Notes under the pieces: generated by a model
What the model saw: only the letters and a program-made list of their open reading frames with translations
What the model was told of the DNA's origin: nothing
Database searches by the model: none
Assembly: GCF_030732985.1 (NCBI RefSeq)
Contig: NZ_JASHJX010000001.1
Location: 1 to 64,000, forward strand
Source: Nioella sp. MMSF_3534
GTDB lineage: Bacteria > Pseudomonadota > Alphaproteobacteria > Rhodobacterales > Rhodobacteraceae
Length of the DNA: 64,000 nucleotides
Reading direction: 5' to 3'
In this document: in pieces, positions 7,562 to 16,305 of the stretch
Position numbering within the stretch: the stretch's first letter is position 1
Layout: every line of letters begins with the position of its first letter
Program-made: the position numbers and the translations under genes

Positions 7562-8769
7562 CCGATTCTACCTCCCGCCGCCTGTCCCAGGGCGAGTTCA
7601 TCGCCCTCATGGGGATGATGTTTGCCACCATCGCCTTTTCCATCGACTCGATGCTGCCCGCCCTGCCCGAGATCGCGGAAGAGCTGACGCCGGACGCCGC
7701 CAACCTCGCGCAGCTTGTCCTGACCTCCTTCGTCTTCGGGATGGGGGCGGGCACGCTGGTTACCGGGCCGCTGTCGGACGCGTTTGGCCGCAAGGCGATC
7801 ATCTATTGGGGCGCGGGGCTTTATGTGATTGGCGCCGTCATGGCCTATTATGCGCCGACGCTGGAACTGGTGCTGGCCGCCCGCGCCATTCAGGGGCTTG
7901 GAGCGGCTGGCCCGCGCATCGCCTCGATGGCATTGGTCCGCGACCTCTATTCGGGCCGCCAGATGGCGCGGATCATGTCCTTCGCGATGCTCGTCTTCAT
8001 GATCTTCCCTGCCGTCGCGCCCATGATCGGCGCGGGCATCATCGCGCTGGCGGGCTGGCGGTCAATCTTCCTGGCCTTCGTTCTGTTCTCGGCGGTTTCC
8101 ACCGCCTGGATCGGCATTCGTCAGCCCGAAACCCTGCCGGTCGAGAAGCGCCGTCCGCTTCAGGCCGCCATGCTGTGGGCGGGGATGAAAGAGGTTCTGA
8201 GCCATCGCCAAGTGATGCTCTCGACCCTGATCCAGATCATGATCTTTGGCATCCTCTTCGCCACGATCAGTTCCGTTCAGCAGGTCTTTGACATCACCTA
8301 TGACCGGGGAGGAAATTTCCATTTCTGGTTTGCTGGAATCGCGGTTTTCGCGGCCCTGCCGCCGCTGGTGAATGCCTCACTTGTGGTCAAGCTTGGCATG
8401 CGGCCGCTGATCCGTCGGGCGCTGATGGGGCAGATCGCTGTCTCTGCCGGGGCCGGGCTGGTATTCCTGACCATCGGCACCGAACCAGCTTGGACCTTCT
8501 GGGTCTTCCTCGTCTGGACCGCAGGACAGTTCGCCGCCACCGGCTTTACCATCGGCAACCTGAACGCCCTGGCGCTGGAGCCCATGGGCCATATCGCGGG
8601 CATGACATCCTCGGTCATGGGGGCTGTCGCCACCGTCGGGGGCGCGGTGATCGGGGCCGTGATCGGGCAGCTTTTCAACGGAACGCCCACGCCGCTGGTG
8701 CTGTCGGTCCTGCTGGTCGCCGGTGCGAGTTTGGTGATCGCGACCCGCCTGCCGCGTGAGGGACGCTAA
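7558..8769 (+). CDS. Bcr/CflA-type multidrug efflux MFS transporter
   Basis: A 403-residue major facilitator with about twelve membrane helices. The N-terminal part (FSIDSMLPALPEIAEEL, then a GPLSDAFGRKAI motif A between helices 2 and 3) is characteristic of the Bcr/CflA drug:proton antiporters. It ends the acyl-CoA ligase operon and overlaps the preceding gene by four bases. Its TAA overlaps the TAG of mfd coming from the other strand (8766-8769). The operon context suggests export of a product or of a toxic acid handled by the upstream enzymes. Confidence 0.88.
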   Translation: MTDSTSRRLSQGEFIALMGMMFATIAFSIDSMLPALPEIAEELTPDAANLAQLVLTSFVFGMGAGTLVTGPLSDAFGRKAIIYWGAGLYVIGAVMAYYAPTLELVLAARAIQGLGAAGPRIASMALVRDLYSGRQMARIMSFAMLVFMIFPAVAPMIGAGIIALAGWRSIFLAFVLFSAVSTAWIGIRQPETLPVEKRRPLQAAMLWAGMKEVLSHRQVMLSTLIQIMIFGILFATISSVQQVFDITYDRGGNFHFWFAGIAVFAALPPLVNASLVVKLGMRPLIRRALMGQIAVSAGAGLVFLTIGTEPAWTFWVFLVWTAGQFAATGFTIGNLNALALEPMGHIAGMTSSVMGAVATVGGAVIGAVIGQLFNGTPTPLVLSVLLVAGASLVIATRLPREGR

Positions 8770-11700
8770 GCCTTCTTCGCCGCAATCACCTTCTCCGCCA
8801 GATCGCGGGCAATGGCGAAGGCTCCCTTGATCTTGTCGCTGTCCTTCGTCCAGTCGCGCCGCACCACGATCTTGGTGTCGCGCACCTTGGCCAGCCCGTT
8901 TTGGGCCTGCACGAATTCCACCAGCCCCGCCGGGTTCGCAAACTTGTCGTTGTGGAACTGGATCGTCGCGCCCTTCGGGCCGCCATCGAGCTTGGCAATC
9001 CCCGCCCGCTTGCACATCGCCTTGATCCGCACGACCAGCAGCAGCGTGTTGACCTCTTTCGGCAGTTTCCCGAAGCGGTCGATCAGCTCGGCCGCAAAGC
9101 CCTCCAGCTCCACCTTGGTGTGAAGCTGCGACAGGCGCCGGTAAAGCCCAAGCCGCACGTCGAGATCGGGCACGTAATCGGCCGGGATCAGCACGGGAAC
9201 GCCAAGGTTGATCGTCGGCGCCCATTGCCCGTCGTCGTCGGTCAACATCTCCATGTTGCCCGACCGGATCTTGGCGATCGCCTCTTCCAGCATGGATTGG
9301 TAAAGCTCAAATCCCACCTCTTTCACATGGCCCGACTGCTCCTCGCCCACGATGTTGCCCGCCCCGCGAATATCGAGGTCTTGGCTGGCGATTGTGAAGC
9401 CCGCGCCGAGGCTGTCGAGGCTTCCAAGAACCCGCAGCCGTTTCTCTGCCGCAGGGGTCAGCTTGGCGCGCGGTTTCGTGGTCAGATATGCATAGGCACG
9501 GGTCTTGGCGCGGCCCACGCGGCCCCGGATCTGGTAAAGCTGCGCAAGTCCGTACATGTCGGCCCTGTGGATCACCATCGTGTTGGCGGTCGGAATGTCG
9601 ATGCCGGATTCGATGATCGTTGTGGCCAGCAGCACGTCATATTTGCCGTCGTAGAAGGCATTCATCCGGTCGTCGAGCTCACCCGCCGCCATCTGCCCAT
9701 GGGCCACGACGAAGCTGACCTCGGGCACCTGGGTGCGCAGGAAATCCTCGATTTCCGGCAGGTCCTCGATGCGTGGCACCACGTAGAAGCTCTGTCCGCC
9801 CCGGTAATGTTCACGCAGCAGCGCCTCGCGGATCGTGACCGCGTCGAACTCGCTCACGTAAGTGCGGATCGCCAGCCGGTCGACAGGCGGCGTGCCGATG
9901 AGGGAGAGATCCCGAACACCAGAGAGTGACATCTGCAGCGTGCGCGGAATGGGTGTGGCCGACAGCGTCAGCACATGCACCTCGGACCGCATTTCCTTCA
10001 GCCGCTCCTTATGGCCCACGCCGAAGCGCTGTTCCTCGTCGATGATCAGAAGCCCGAGGTTCTGAAACCGGATGTTCTTGGCCAGCAGCGCATGGGTGCC
10101 GATACAAATATCCACGCTGCCATCCGCCAGCCCCTTACGCGTGTCGCTGGCCTGTTTTGCGGGAACAAAGCGCGACAACTGTCTGACATTGATCGGAAAT
10201 CCCCGAAACCGGTCGGCAAAGGTCTTGGCGTGCTGGCGCGCCAGAAGGGTTGTCGGCGCGATCAGGGCGACCTGCATGCCGCTGGCCGCCGCGACGAAGG
10301 CCGCGCGCATCGCGACCTCGGTCTTGCCGAAGCCCACATCGCCCACAACCAACCGGTCCATCGGCCGCCCGCGTTCGAGATCCTCCATCACATCGCCAAT
10401 GGCCGACAGCTGATCGTCGGTTTCCTCGTAGGGGAAGCGGGCGCAGAAGGCCTCCCACATGTCACCGGGCGGTTCCATCACCGGGGCGTGGCGCAGTTCT
10501 CGTTCCGCGGCGATGCGGATCAGCTTGTCGGCGATCTGACGAATGCGTTCCTTAAGCTTGGCCTTCTTGGCCTGCCAGGCCCCGCCGCCAAGCTTGTCAA
10601 GCAACCCTTCCTCATGCCCATAGCGGCTGAGAAGTTCAATGTTTTCAACGGGAAGGAACAGCCGGTCGCCGCCTGCGTATTCCAGCGCGATGCATTCATG
10701 CGGCGCGCCCATGGCGGTGACGGTTTCCAGCCCCTTGTAGCGCCCGACGCCGTGATCGACATGCACGACCAGATCGCCGGGGGAAAGGCTCTGCGCCTCG
10801 GTCAGGTAGTTCTCCGCCCGCTTGGTCTTGCGCTTGGGCCGGATCAGCCGGTCGCCCAACACGTCCTGTTCGGAGATCACCGTTAGCCCGTCGCCGGTGA
10901 AGCCCTGCTCCAGCGGCCAGACCGCCAGATTGACGCCCCCCTTCTTCAACCCGGCCAACCCGTTGGAGATCTCCGTCAGATCGGTGATGTCCTGATCCTC
11001 CAGCAAGCCGCGCAACCTTTCCCGCGCGCCCTCGGACCAGGAGGCCATGACGATCGCATTCCGGTTGGATTCCGTGCGAATGTGATCGGCCAAGGCCCCG
11101 AAAAGACTGATGTTTTCCTGTTGACGTTCCGGTGCGAAACTGCGCCCGATCCGGCCGCCCGCATCCACCACACCGGGGCCCAAGGCCTGTGGCAGCGGCG
11201 AAAACTGGATCACGCGATGGCCCGCGATGGCCTTCTCCCAGGTCGCATCATCGAGATAGAGCAATTCCGGCGGGCACGGCTTGTAGACCGTGTCCATCCG
11301 GCCCTTTTGCGTCATCGCTGTCTTGCGCGTATCGTATTGATCTTCAATGGTTTTCCACCGGGCCAACCGTTGCGGCGTTGTCTGATCATCCAGCGTGATC
11401 GTGGCATCGGGCAGATAGTCGAACAGGGTTTCCAGCCGGTCATGGAAGAAGGGCAGCCAATGTTCCACGCCCTGATGCTTGCGGCCTGCGCTGACGGCTT
11501 CGTAGAGCGGGTCCTCGCCGCCGCCTGCGCCGAACTCCACCCGGTAATTCTGCCGGAACCGGGCAATGGAGGGATCGTCCAGAATGAACTCTGATACCGG
11601 CGCGAATTCCACACGGGTCAGTTTTTCGGTCGTGCGCTGCGTGGCCGGATCGAACCGGCGTGCTCCATCCAGCACGTCACCAAAAAGATCAAGCCGCACG

Positions 11701-12215
11701 GGGCTGTCTTCTCCCGGCGGCCAGACGTCGATAATCCCGCCCCGGATCGCGTAATCTCCGGGTTCCATCACCGTTGGAGATTGGGAAAAACCCATTCGAA
11801 CCAGAAAGTTACGAAGGTCTTCTTCATTCAGGCGATAGTCAACTTCCGCCACGAAGGCAGAGCTTTTCAGCAAGGCGCGCGGCGGCACGTATTGCGTCGC
11901 GGAACTGAGCGTCGTCAGAACGATGAACCGGCCGTCCAGCCCCGCCGCCAGTGTTGCCAAAGTCGCCATCCGTGTGGCCGAGATGTCGGCATTGGGCGAT
12001 ACCCGGTCGAAAGGCAGGCAATCCCAGCCCGGAAAGCGCAGAACCGGCACGGACGGATCGAAGAAGTCCAGCGCCGTGGCCATGGCTGCCAGGCGCTTGT
12101 CATCGCGCGCCACATGCAGGACGGGACCGCCCCCGGCGGACAATTCCCGCAGCAGCCGGGTTGCGTCGAACCCCTCGGGAACACCGCCCATGAGGACATG
12201 GTTTTTCTTATCCAT
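8766..12215 (-). CDS. mfd: Transcription-repair coupling factor Mfd
   Basis: Removes RNA polymerase stalled at DNA lesions and recruits UvrA. The 1149-residue protein shows the family order: a UvrB-like N-terminal module, an RNA polymerase-interacting domain (GDLVVHVDHGVGRYKGLE), the translocase with Walker A GDVGFGKTEVAMRAAF and the box IIDEEQRFGVGHKE, SATPIPRTL, the second RecA fold (TTIIESGIDIPTANT, QIRGRVGRAKTRAYAY) and the C-terminal TRCF domain. The start at 12215 gives MDKKNHVL and lies 20 bases after the stop of the upstream membrane-protein gene. A farther start at 12272 would overlap that gene. The Shine-Dalgarno sequence is weak (GGGATAAA). Confidence 0.96.
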   Translation of the reverse strand: MDKKNHVLMGGVPEGFDATRLLRELSAGGGPVLHVARDDKRLAAMATALDFFDPSVPVLRFPGWDCLPFDRVSPNADISATRMATLATLAAGLDGRFIVLTTLSSATQYVPPRALLKSSAFVAEVDYRLNEEDLRNFLVRMGFSQSPTVMEPGDYAIRGGIIDVWPPGEDSPVRLDLFGDVLDGARRFDPATQRTTEKLTRVEFAPVSEFILDDPSIARFRQNYRVEFGAGGGEDPLYEAVSAGRKHQGVEHWLPFFHDRLETLFDYLPDATITLDDQTTPQRLARWKTIEDQYDTRKTAMTQKGRMDTVYKPCPPELLYLDDATWEKAIAGHRVIQFSPLPQALGPGVVDAGGRIGRSFAPERQQENISLFGALADHIRTESNRNAIVMASWSEGARERLRGLLEDQDITDLTEISNGLAGLKKGGVNLAVWPLEQGFTGDGLTVISEQDVLGDRLIRPKRKTKRAENYLTEAQSLSPGDLVVHVDHGVGRYKGLETVTAMGAPHECIALEYAGGDRLFLPVENIELLSRYGHEEGLLDKLGGGAWQAKKAKLKERIRQIADKLIRIAAERELRHAPVMEPPGDMWEAFCARFPYEETDDQLSAIGDVMEDLERGRPMDRLVVGDVGFGKTEVAMRAAFVAAASGMQVALIAPTTLLARQHAKTFADRFRGFPINVRQLSRFVPAKQASDTRKGLADGSVDICIGTHALLAKNIRFQNLGLLIIDEEQRFGVGHKERLKEMRSEVHVLTLSATPIPRTLQMSLSGVRDLSLIGTPPVDRLAIRTYVSEFDAVTIREALLREHYRGGQSFYVVPRIEDLPEIEDFLRTQVPEVSFVVAHGQMAAGELDDRMNAFYDGKYDVLLATTIIESGIDIPTANTMVIHRADMYGLAQLYQIRGRVGRAKTRAYAYLTTKPRAKLTPAAEKRLRVLGSLDSLGAGFTIASQDLDIRGAGNIVGEEQSGHVKEVGFELYQSMLEEAIAKIRSGNMEMLTDDDGQWAPTINLGVPVLIPADYVPDLDVRLGLYRRLSQLHTKVELEGFAAELIDRFGKLPKEVNTLLLVVRIKAMCKRAGIAKLDGGPKGATIQFHNDKFANPAGLVEFVQAQNGLAKVRDTKIVVRRDWTKDSDKIKGAFAIARDLAEKVIAAKKA

Positions 12216-12235
12216 GAGGGGTTTATCCCGCGAAG

Positions 12236-12757
12236 TTAAAGTCCAAGTGCGCCGTAGTGCAGATTGGTCCACATGCCCCAGAAGGCCGTGATGAAGATCG
12301 ACACCATGCCGATCATCTGCACCATCATCCGATGCGTGCGCAAGCGCCGGCCCAGATCCTCGAACCCGGTGTCGCGCAGCTTGTGGGCCGTGCGCACGTT
12401 CAGGGCGGCAACACCCGTCATCGGCGCCATCAGCAGGAAGACCGCCTGGCAGAACTCCACCCCGTAGCCCCAGCCAAGAACCGCAAGCCCGGTGATCAGG
12501 AAAGCAAGAAAACCGATGGCGAAAACGCCCGACAGTTCCACCATCGCGAGGATGCGGTTCACATTGACCTCGGCCAGCACCCGCATGTCATGGATCGACC
12601 GTTCATGCCCGCGACGCGCGCGGGTGACCATGTCGAAAGGAACGCCCACGATCCAATGGCTGGCGGTAGACCACAGGGCCGCCAGAGCGATCCAGTACCA
12701 CAGGTTCGAAAACGACCTGAGGTCGATCACTTCCGTTGCAAGTTCGAGAAAGTCCAA
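12236..12757 (-). CDS. Conserved small membrane protein (annotated in relatives as component of SufBCD complex)
   Basis: A 173-residue integral membrane protein with about four hydrophobic segments and the conserved start DFLELATEVIDLRSFSNLWY. Homologues in Rhodobacteraceae usually begin Met-Asp at this point, which argues for a TTG start at 12757 here; the frame is open further upstream without a better signal. I recall that relatives are often named component of SufBCD complex, but no iron-sulfur motif is visible and I would not rely on that function. It probably shares a transcript with mfd, which starts 20 bases downstream, and it diverges from hemB. Confidence 0.7.
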   Translation of the reverse strand: MDFLELATEVIDLRSFSNLWYWIALAALWSTASHWIVGVPFDMVTRARRGHERSIHDMRVLAEVNVNRILAMVELSGVFAIGFLAFLITGLAVLGWGYGVEFCQAVFLLMAPMTGVAALNVRTAHKLRDTGFEDLGRRLRTHRMMVQMIGMVSIFITAFWGMWTNLHYGALGL

Positions 12758-12885
12758 GGCCGCTCTGCCCACCAGATCACAATTTCGGGGCACATTAGTC
12801 GCGCGTCGCGCGGGTTTCCAGCCCTTGAGAAAACTGCGCGAACATGCCACCCCATTTTGCAACACATGATGGCGAGGACGACCCC

Positions 12886-13884
12886 ATGCGCAACAATCAG
12901 GCCCCCTTCCCCAAGACCCGGTTCCGCCGCACCCGTGCCAGTGCCTCGGTTCGCGCGCTGGTGCGGGAAAACAGCCTGTCGGTCGATGACCTGATCTGGC
13001 CGGTGTTCGTGCGCGAAGGCGAAAGCATCGAGGAACCGGTGTCGTCCATGCCCGGCGTCCATCGCTTTTCCATCAACTGCCTGGTGAAGGCCGCACAGGA
13101 AGCCTATGACCTCGGCATTCCCGCAATCTGCATCTTTCCCTATACCGACCCGTCGCTGAAGACCGAGCTTTGTGAGATTGCCTGGGACCCGGACAATATC
13201 TCGAACCGGGCGATCCGCGCGATCAAGGAGGCTGTGCCTGATCTGGCGATCATGACCGATATCGCGCTCGACCCCTACAACGCCAACGGGCATGACGGGA
13301 TCGTGCGCGACGGGATCATCGTCAATGACGAAACGGTTGAGGCGCTCGTTAAAATGGCGCTGGCACAGGCGCGGGCCGGGGCCGATATTCTGGGGCCGTC
13401 CGACATGATGGATGGCCGGATCGGCGCAATGCGGGACGCGCTGGAATCCGAGGGCTTCGGCAATGTCTCGATCATGTCCTATGCCGCCAAATTCGCCAGC
13501 GCCTTCTATGGCCCGTTCCGCGATGCCGTCGGGGCCTCGGGCGCGCTGAAGGGCGACAAGAAGACCTATCAGATCGACCCCGCCAACCGGAACGAGGCGC
13601 TGCGCTGCGTCGAACGTGACCTGACCGAAGGCGCCGATATGGTGATGGTCAAACCGGGCCTGCCCTATCTTGACCTCTGCCGGGATGTGAAAGACGCCTT
13701 CGGCGCACCCACCTTCGCCTATCAGGTGTCCGGTGAATACGCGATGATCGAGGCGGCGGCGGCCAATGGCTGGATCGACGGTGACCGGGTCATGATGGAA
13801 AGCCTGATGAGCTTCCGCCGCGCCGGGTGTGACGGGGTGCTGACCTATTTCGCGCCGCGCGTGGCGCGCATCTTGAACGGCTGA
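12886..13884 (+). CDS. hemB: Delta-aminolevulinic acid dehydratase (porphobilinogen synthase)
   Basis: Condenses two 5-aminolevulinate molecules to porphobilinogen in tetrapyrrole synthesis. The 332-residue protein has the Schiff-base lysine segment ADMVMVKPGLPYLD and the metal-region motif DIALDPYNANGHDG. The latter carries aspartates instead of the zinc-binding cysteine triad, as is usual for alphaproteobacterial enzymes. The ATG at 12886 follows GAGGA at 12874-12878, and the next residues MRNNQAPFPKTRFRRTR match the family start. A strong terminator lies just downstream at 13891-13924. Confidence 0.96.
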   Translation: MRNNQAPFPKTRFRRTRASASVRALVRENSLSVDDLIWPVFVREGESIEEPVSSMPGVHRFSINCLVKAAQEAYDLGIPAICIFPYTDPSLKTELCEIAWDPDNISNRAIRAIKEAVPDLAIMTDIALDPYNANGHDGIVRDGIIVNDETVEALVKMALAQARAGADILGPSDMMDGRIGAMRDALESEGFGNVSIMSYAAKFASAFYGPFRDAVGASGALKGDKKTYQIDPANRNEALRCVERDLTEGADMVMVKPGLPYLDLCRDVKDAFGAPTFAYQVSGEYAMIEAAAANGWIDGDRVMMESLMSFRRAGCDGVLTYFAPRVARILNG

Positions 13885-13890
13885 CATGAA

Positions 13891-13924
13891 AAACCGCCCC
13901 GCCGGATTATCGGTGGGGCGGTTT
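13891..13924. terminator. Bidirectional intrinsic terminator
   Basis: A 14-base stem, AAACCGCCCCGCCG (13891-13904) with CGGTGGGGCGGTTT (13911-13924), one G-T pair, loop GATTAT. A-rich and T-rich flanks on both strands let it end hemB from the left and the small acidic gene from the right. Confidence 0.85.
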
Positions 13925-13967
13925 CTTCCATGGCGCATGTGGTCGAGGGAACGCGCACGCCGCCGGA

Positions 13968-14126
13968 TCAGACCGGCATGTCGTTGAACAGGTCGTCGTC
14001 TTCTTCCTCCACCGCCGGATCGGGTTTCCAGCGCGGTGCGGGCCGGGGATTGTCGACACGGGCAGCCGCCGGATCGACCTTGGACTGGCCCTTCTCTTCG
14101 GGCTCTTTCGGGTTCGGTTTGGTCAT
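13968..14126 (-). CDS. Small acidic hypothetical protein, 52 residues
   Basis: The minus-strand frame from the ATG at 14126 reads MTKPNPKEPEEKGQSK, then a proline-rich middle with PRPAPRWKPDP, and ends in a strongly acidic DLFNDMPV tail. A near-ideal GGAGG stands eight bases before the ATG, and the bidirectional terminator at 13891-13924 lies right after the stop. This combination makes a real gene likely despite the size. There is no membrane segment or signal peptide, and composition suggests a disordered protein. I do not recognise a family. It lies downstream of the short dksA gene on the same strand. Confidence 0.65.
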   Translation of the reverse strand: MTKPNPKEPEEKGQSKVDPAAARVDNPRPAPRWKPDPAVEEEDDDLFNDMPV

Positions 14127-14164
14127 CAGGCGGTCCTCCATAAAAGCCTTCGGGCGCTTATTTT

Positions 14165-14188
14165 GGGCCGGACCGAAAGGCCCGGCCC
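14165..14188. other. GC-rich hairpin between dksA and the small acidic gene
   Basis: GGGCCGGACC (14165-14174) and GGCCCGGCCC (14179-14188) form a stem with one mismatch closed by a GAAA loop. There is no T run on either strand, so it is not a classical terminator. It may be a processing or stability element in a dksA transcript. Confidence 0.45.
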
Positions 14189-14236
14189 CGCAGGATCAGC
14201 CGCAAGTCCCCACCCGGGGCCGATCCTGGTTTCTGG

Positions 14237-14554
14237 TCAACTGGCGCATTTGCGGCAGAAGGGCGTGCAGGGCAACACCTCCAGCCGATCCTCCGAGATC
14301 GCATCACCACATTTCACGCAATACCCGTACTCGCCCGCATCCATCCGTTCGAGCGCGGCCTTGATCATGCGAATCTCGTGCTGTCCGGACACGCCCATCC
14401 CTTCCAGCACCTCGTCGCCTTCACGCTCAACCGCCGCCTCTTCCCAATCACGGGTGTTGTGGCTTTCCAGCTCGTCCTCGATTTCATGGAGCTTCACATC
14501 CAGGGCATCGAGGCGCTTCATCATGCTTTCGCGGCGTTTTGCGAGGTCGATCAT
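14237..14554 (-). CDS. Short DksA/TraR-family zinc-finger protein
   Basis: A 105-residue RNA polymerase secondary-channel protein of the DksA/TraR type. Residues 1-60 form a coiled coil whose tip carries Asp36, Glu39 and Ala41, the equivalent of the DxxDxA motif that reaches the active site in DksA. The C-terminal zinc finger is Cys78-x2-Cys81-x17-Cys99-x2-Cys102. It is shorter than the E. coli protein (151 residues), lacking the N-terminal region. A GAGGAGG site precedes the ATG. It may act with ppGpp in stringent control or as an accessory paralogue; which cannot be told here. Confidence 0.88.
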   Translation of the reverse strand: MIDLAKRRESMMKRLDALDVKLHEIEDELESHNTRDWEEAAVEREGDEVLEGMGVSGQHEIRMIKAALERMDAGEYGYCVKCGDAISEDRLEVLPCTPFCRKCAS

Positions 14555-14748
14555 CTTCCGGTCCTCCTCGGAGCTGTTCTGTCATTCCGCCATGATCCGG
14601 CGTCTGGACAGGAGCTTATCGCGCGGCGCCTGCCCCCACTTTGACCGAGATCAACGGACCGGGCGAATTCACGGCGCTTTCGGCTTTTCATTCCCCCCGC
14701 CGCACGTCAGGTTGGGTCATATCTTGGACCAGATGGAAGAGACCGAAG

Positions 14749-15180
14749 ATGGACCTGCGCCCGCTTTCCGATGATCACTCTGTTGCCGGTCAGCTCGATC
14801 CGGCGGACATGGCCGCACTTGCGGCGCAAGGCGTGACCACGGTGATCTGCAATCGCCCCGATATGGAAGTGCCCCCCAGCCATCAGGCCGCTGCCATGCA
14901 ACAGGCCGCCGAGGCCGCGGGGCTCGACTTCATCTTCAACCCGGTGAACGGGGCGGCGATGACGATGGACAATGTCGAAGAGCAGGCCGAGGCCCTCGAC
15001 AGCGCGCAGGGACCGGTCGTGGCCTATTGTGCGTCGGGCATGCGATCGGCGGTCATGTGGGCCTTTGCACAGGCGGGACGGATGCCAACAGACGACATCA
15101 TCGCCGCAGGCGAGGCCGCGGGCTATCAACTGGCGGGCATGCGTGGCCAGATCGACGCGCTGGCCGCCCGCGCGGGCTGA
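14749..15180 (+). CDS. TIGR01244-type sulfurtransferase/phosphatase-like protein (BLH N-domain family)
   Basis: A 143-residue protein of the DUF442 group that also forms the N-terminal domain of Blh, the persulfide-linked beta-lactamase-like hydrolase. It has the substrate loop YCASGMRS with Cys94 and Arg99, a six-residue loop closer to rhodaneses than to tyrosine phosphatases. Residues MDLRPLSDDHSVAGQL match the family start, and GGAAGAG precedes the ATG at 14749. Relatives take part in sulfide or persulfide metabolism. No Blh hydrolase domain is attached here. Followed after 93 bases by an LpxL-like gene. Confidence 0.8.
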   Translation: MDLRPLSDDHSVAGQLDPADMAALAAQGVTTVICNRPDMEVPPSHQAAAMQQAAEAAGLDFIFNPVNGAAMTMDNVEEQAEALDSAQGPVVAYCASGMRSAVMWAFAQAGRMPTDDIIAAGEAAGYQLAGMRGQIDALAARAG

Positions 15181-15273
15181 GGCCCTGCCCGCTTGAGATC
15201 ATCCCGCGCCCTGTCTATGTGTGGTCGCCGGTGGCCCGTGAATGGGTCGTCCTGCTAGGAATTGCTGCCCTCC

Positions 15274-16185
15274 ATGGCCGTAGAAGACAAGCAAAGCCGC
15301 ACCTTGGGTGACTGGATCGTGGACCGCATCGCGCGGGCCGTGATTGCCATGCTGTTGCTGCTGCCGCATCGGGCGCGTGTTGCCACCATGGGCTGGATCG
15401 CCCGCAATCTCGTCGGGCCGCTGACCGGCTACACCCGGCGCGCCCGGAAGAACCTCGCCTATATCTGGCCCGACATGTCCGAGCGTGAGCGTCGCCGGAT
15501 CGCCCGATCTGTTCTGGACAATGCGGGCCGGGTGATCATCGAGAACTACGCCACCTCAGATCAGCTGGCCCGCGCCGCCACCTGGACCACGCATGGGCCG
15601 GGGCTGGACCCGGCGCAAAAGGCCCTGGCAGACGGCCGGCCCATCCTGTTCGTGTCCGGACATTTCGGAAACTACCAGGCCGCCCGCGCCGCGATGAATG
15701 TGCGGGGCTACAATCTTGGCGGGCTCTACCGGCCGCTCAACAACGGCTATTTCAACGATCACTATGTCCGCACGGTCGAGGCGGTCGGTGGACCCGCCTT
15801 TGCCCGTGGGCGCCGGGGGCTGGCCAATTTCATGCGCCATGTGAAAGAGGGTGGACATGGGGCGCTGCTGATCGACCAGTATTTTGCCGATGGCGTCGTG
15901 GTCGACTTCCTTGGAAAACCCGCCCCGACGGCGCAGTCGGTCGGCGATATTGCGTTGAAGTTCAACGCTCTGGTCATCCCGATCTATGCGCGTCGCCTTG
16001 AGAACGGCATAGATTTCGACGTGCTGCTCGAGGCTCCCGTGCCGCATAGCGATGCCAAAACCATGACGCAGGCCCTGATGGACAGCCTCGGCGCCCAGGT
16101 CCGCGAACGGCCCGGTCAGTGGTTCTGGGTGCATCGCCGCTGGAAGCCGGACCGTCAGGCCGCCCGCGCCGCTGCGGGGCTGTGA
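15274..16185 (+). CDS. LpxL/HtrB-like lysophospholipid acyltransferase
   Basis: A 303-residue membrane-associated acyltransferase of the lipid A secondary-acylation family. It has an N-terminal hydrophobic helix (about 15-31), the acyltransferase motif SGHFGNYQAAR around 128-138 and a late PGQWFWVHRRWKP segment typical of LpxL/LpxM. The usual motif is His-x4-Asp/Glu; here His130 is followed by Gln135 in the acidic position, which is odd and may impair or change catalysis. The ATG at 15274 follows AGGA. It could acylate lipid A precursors or another lipid; the fatty acid donor is unknown. Confidence 0.82.
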   Translation: MAVEDKQSRTLGDWIVDRIARAVIAMLLLLPHRARVATMGWIARNLVGPLTGYTRRARKNLAYIWPDMSERERRRIARSVLDNAGRVIIENYATSDQLARAATWTTHGPGLDPAQKALADGRPILFVSGHFGNYQAARAAMNVRGYNLGGLYRPLNNGYFNDHYVRTVEAVGGPAFARGRRGLANFMRHVKEGGHGALLIDQYFADGVVVDFLGKPAPTAQSVGDIALKFNALVIPIYARRLENGIDFDVLLEAPVPHSDAKTMTQALMDSLGAQVRERPGQWFWVHRRWKPDRQAARAAAGL

Positions 16186-16305
16186 TCGGCGAAAACCTGC
16201 GCTTTCCGGCGCTATTGGCGTGACACAAGGCGAAAACATGCGTATTTTGCGCATCAAGGGCGAAAAAGCCCAATATCCTGAGGACAGACACAGGCGGTAG
16301 AGAAA

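Noticed and set aside
13930-14364. A 144-codon plus-strand frame after hemB
   Set aside because: It crosses the small acidic gene and the dksA-like gene antisense, has no ribosome-binding site and no recognisable product.
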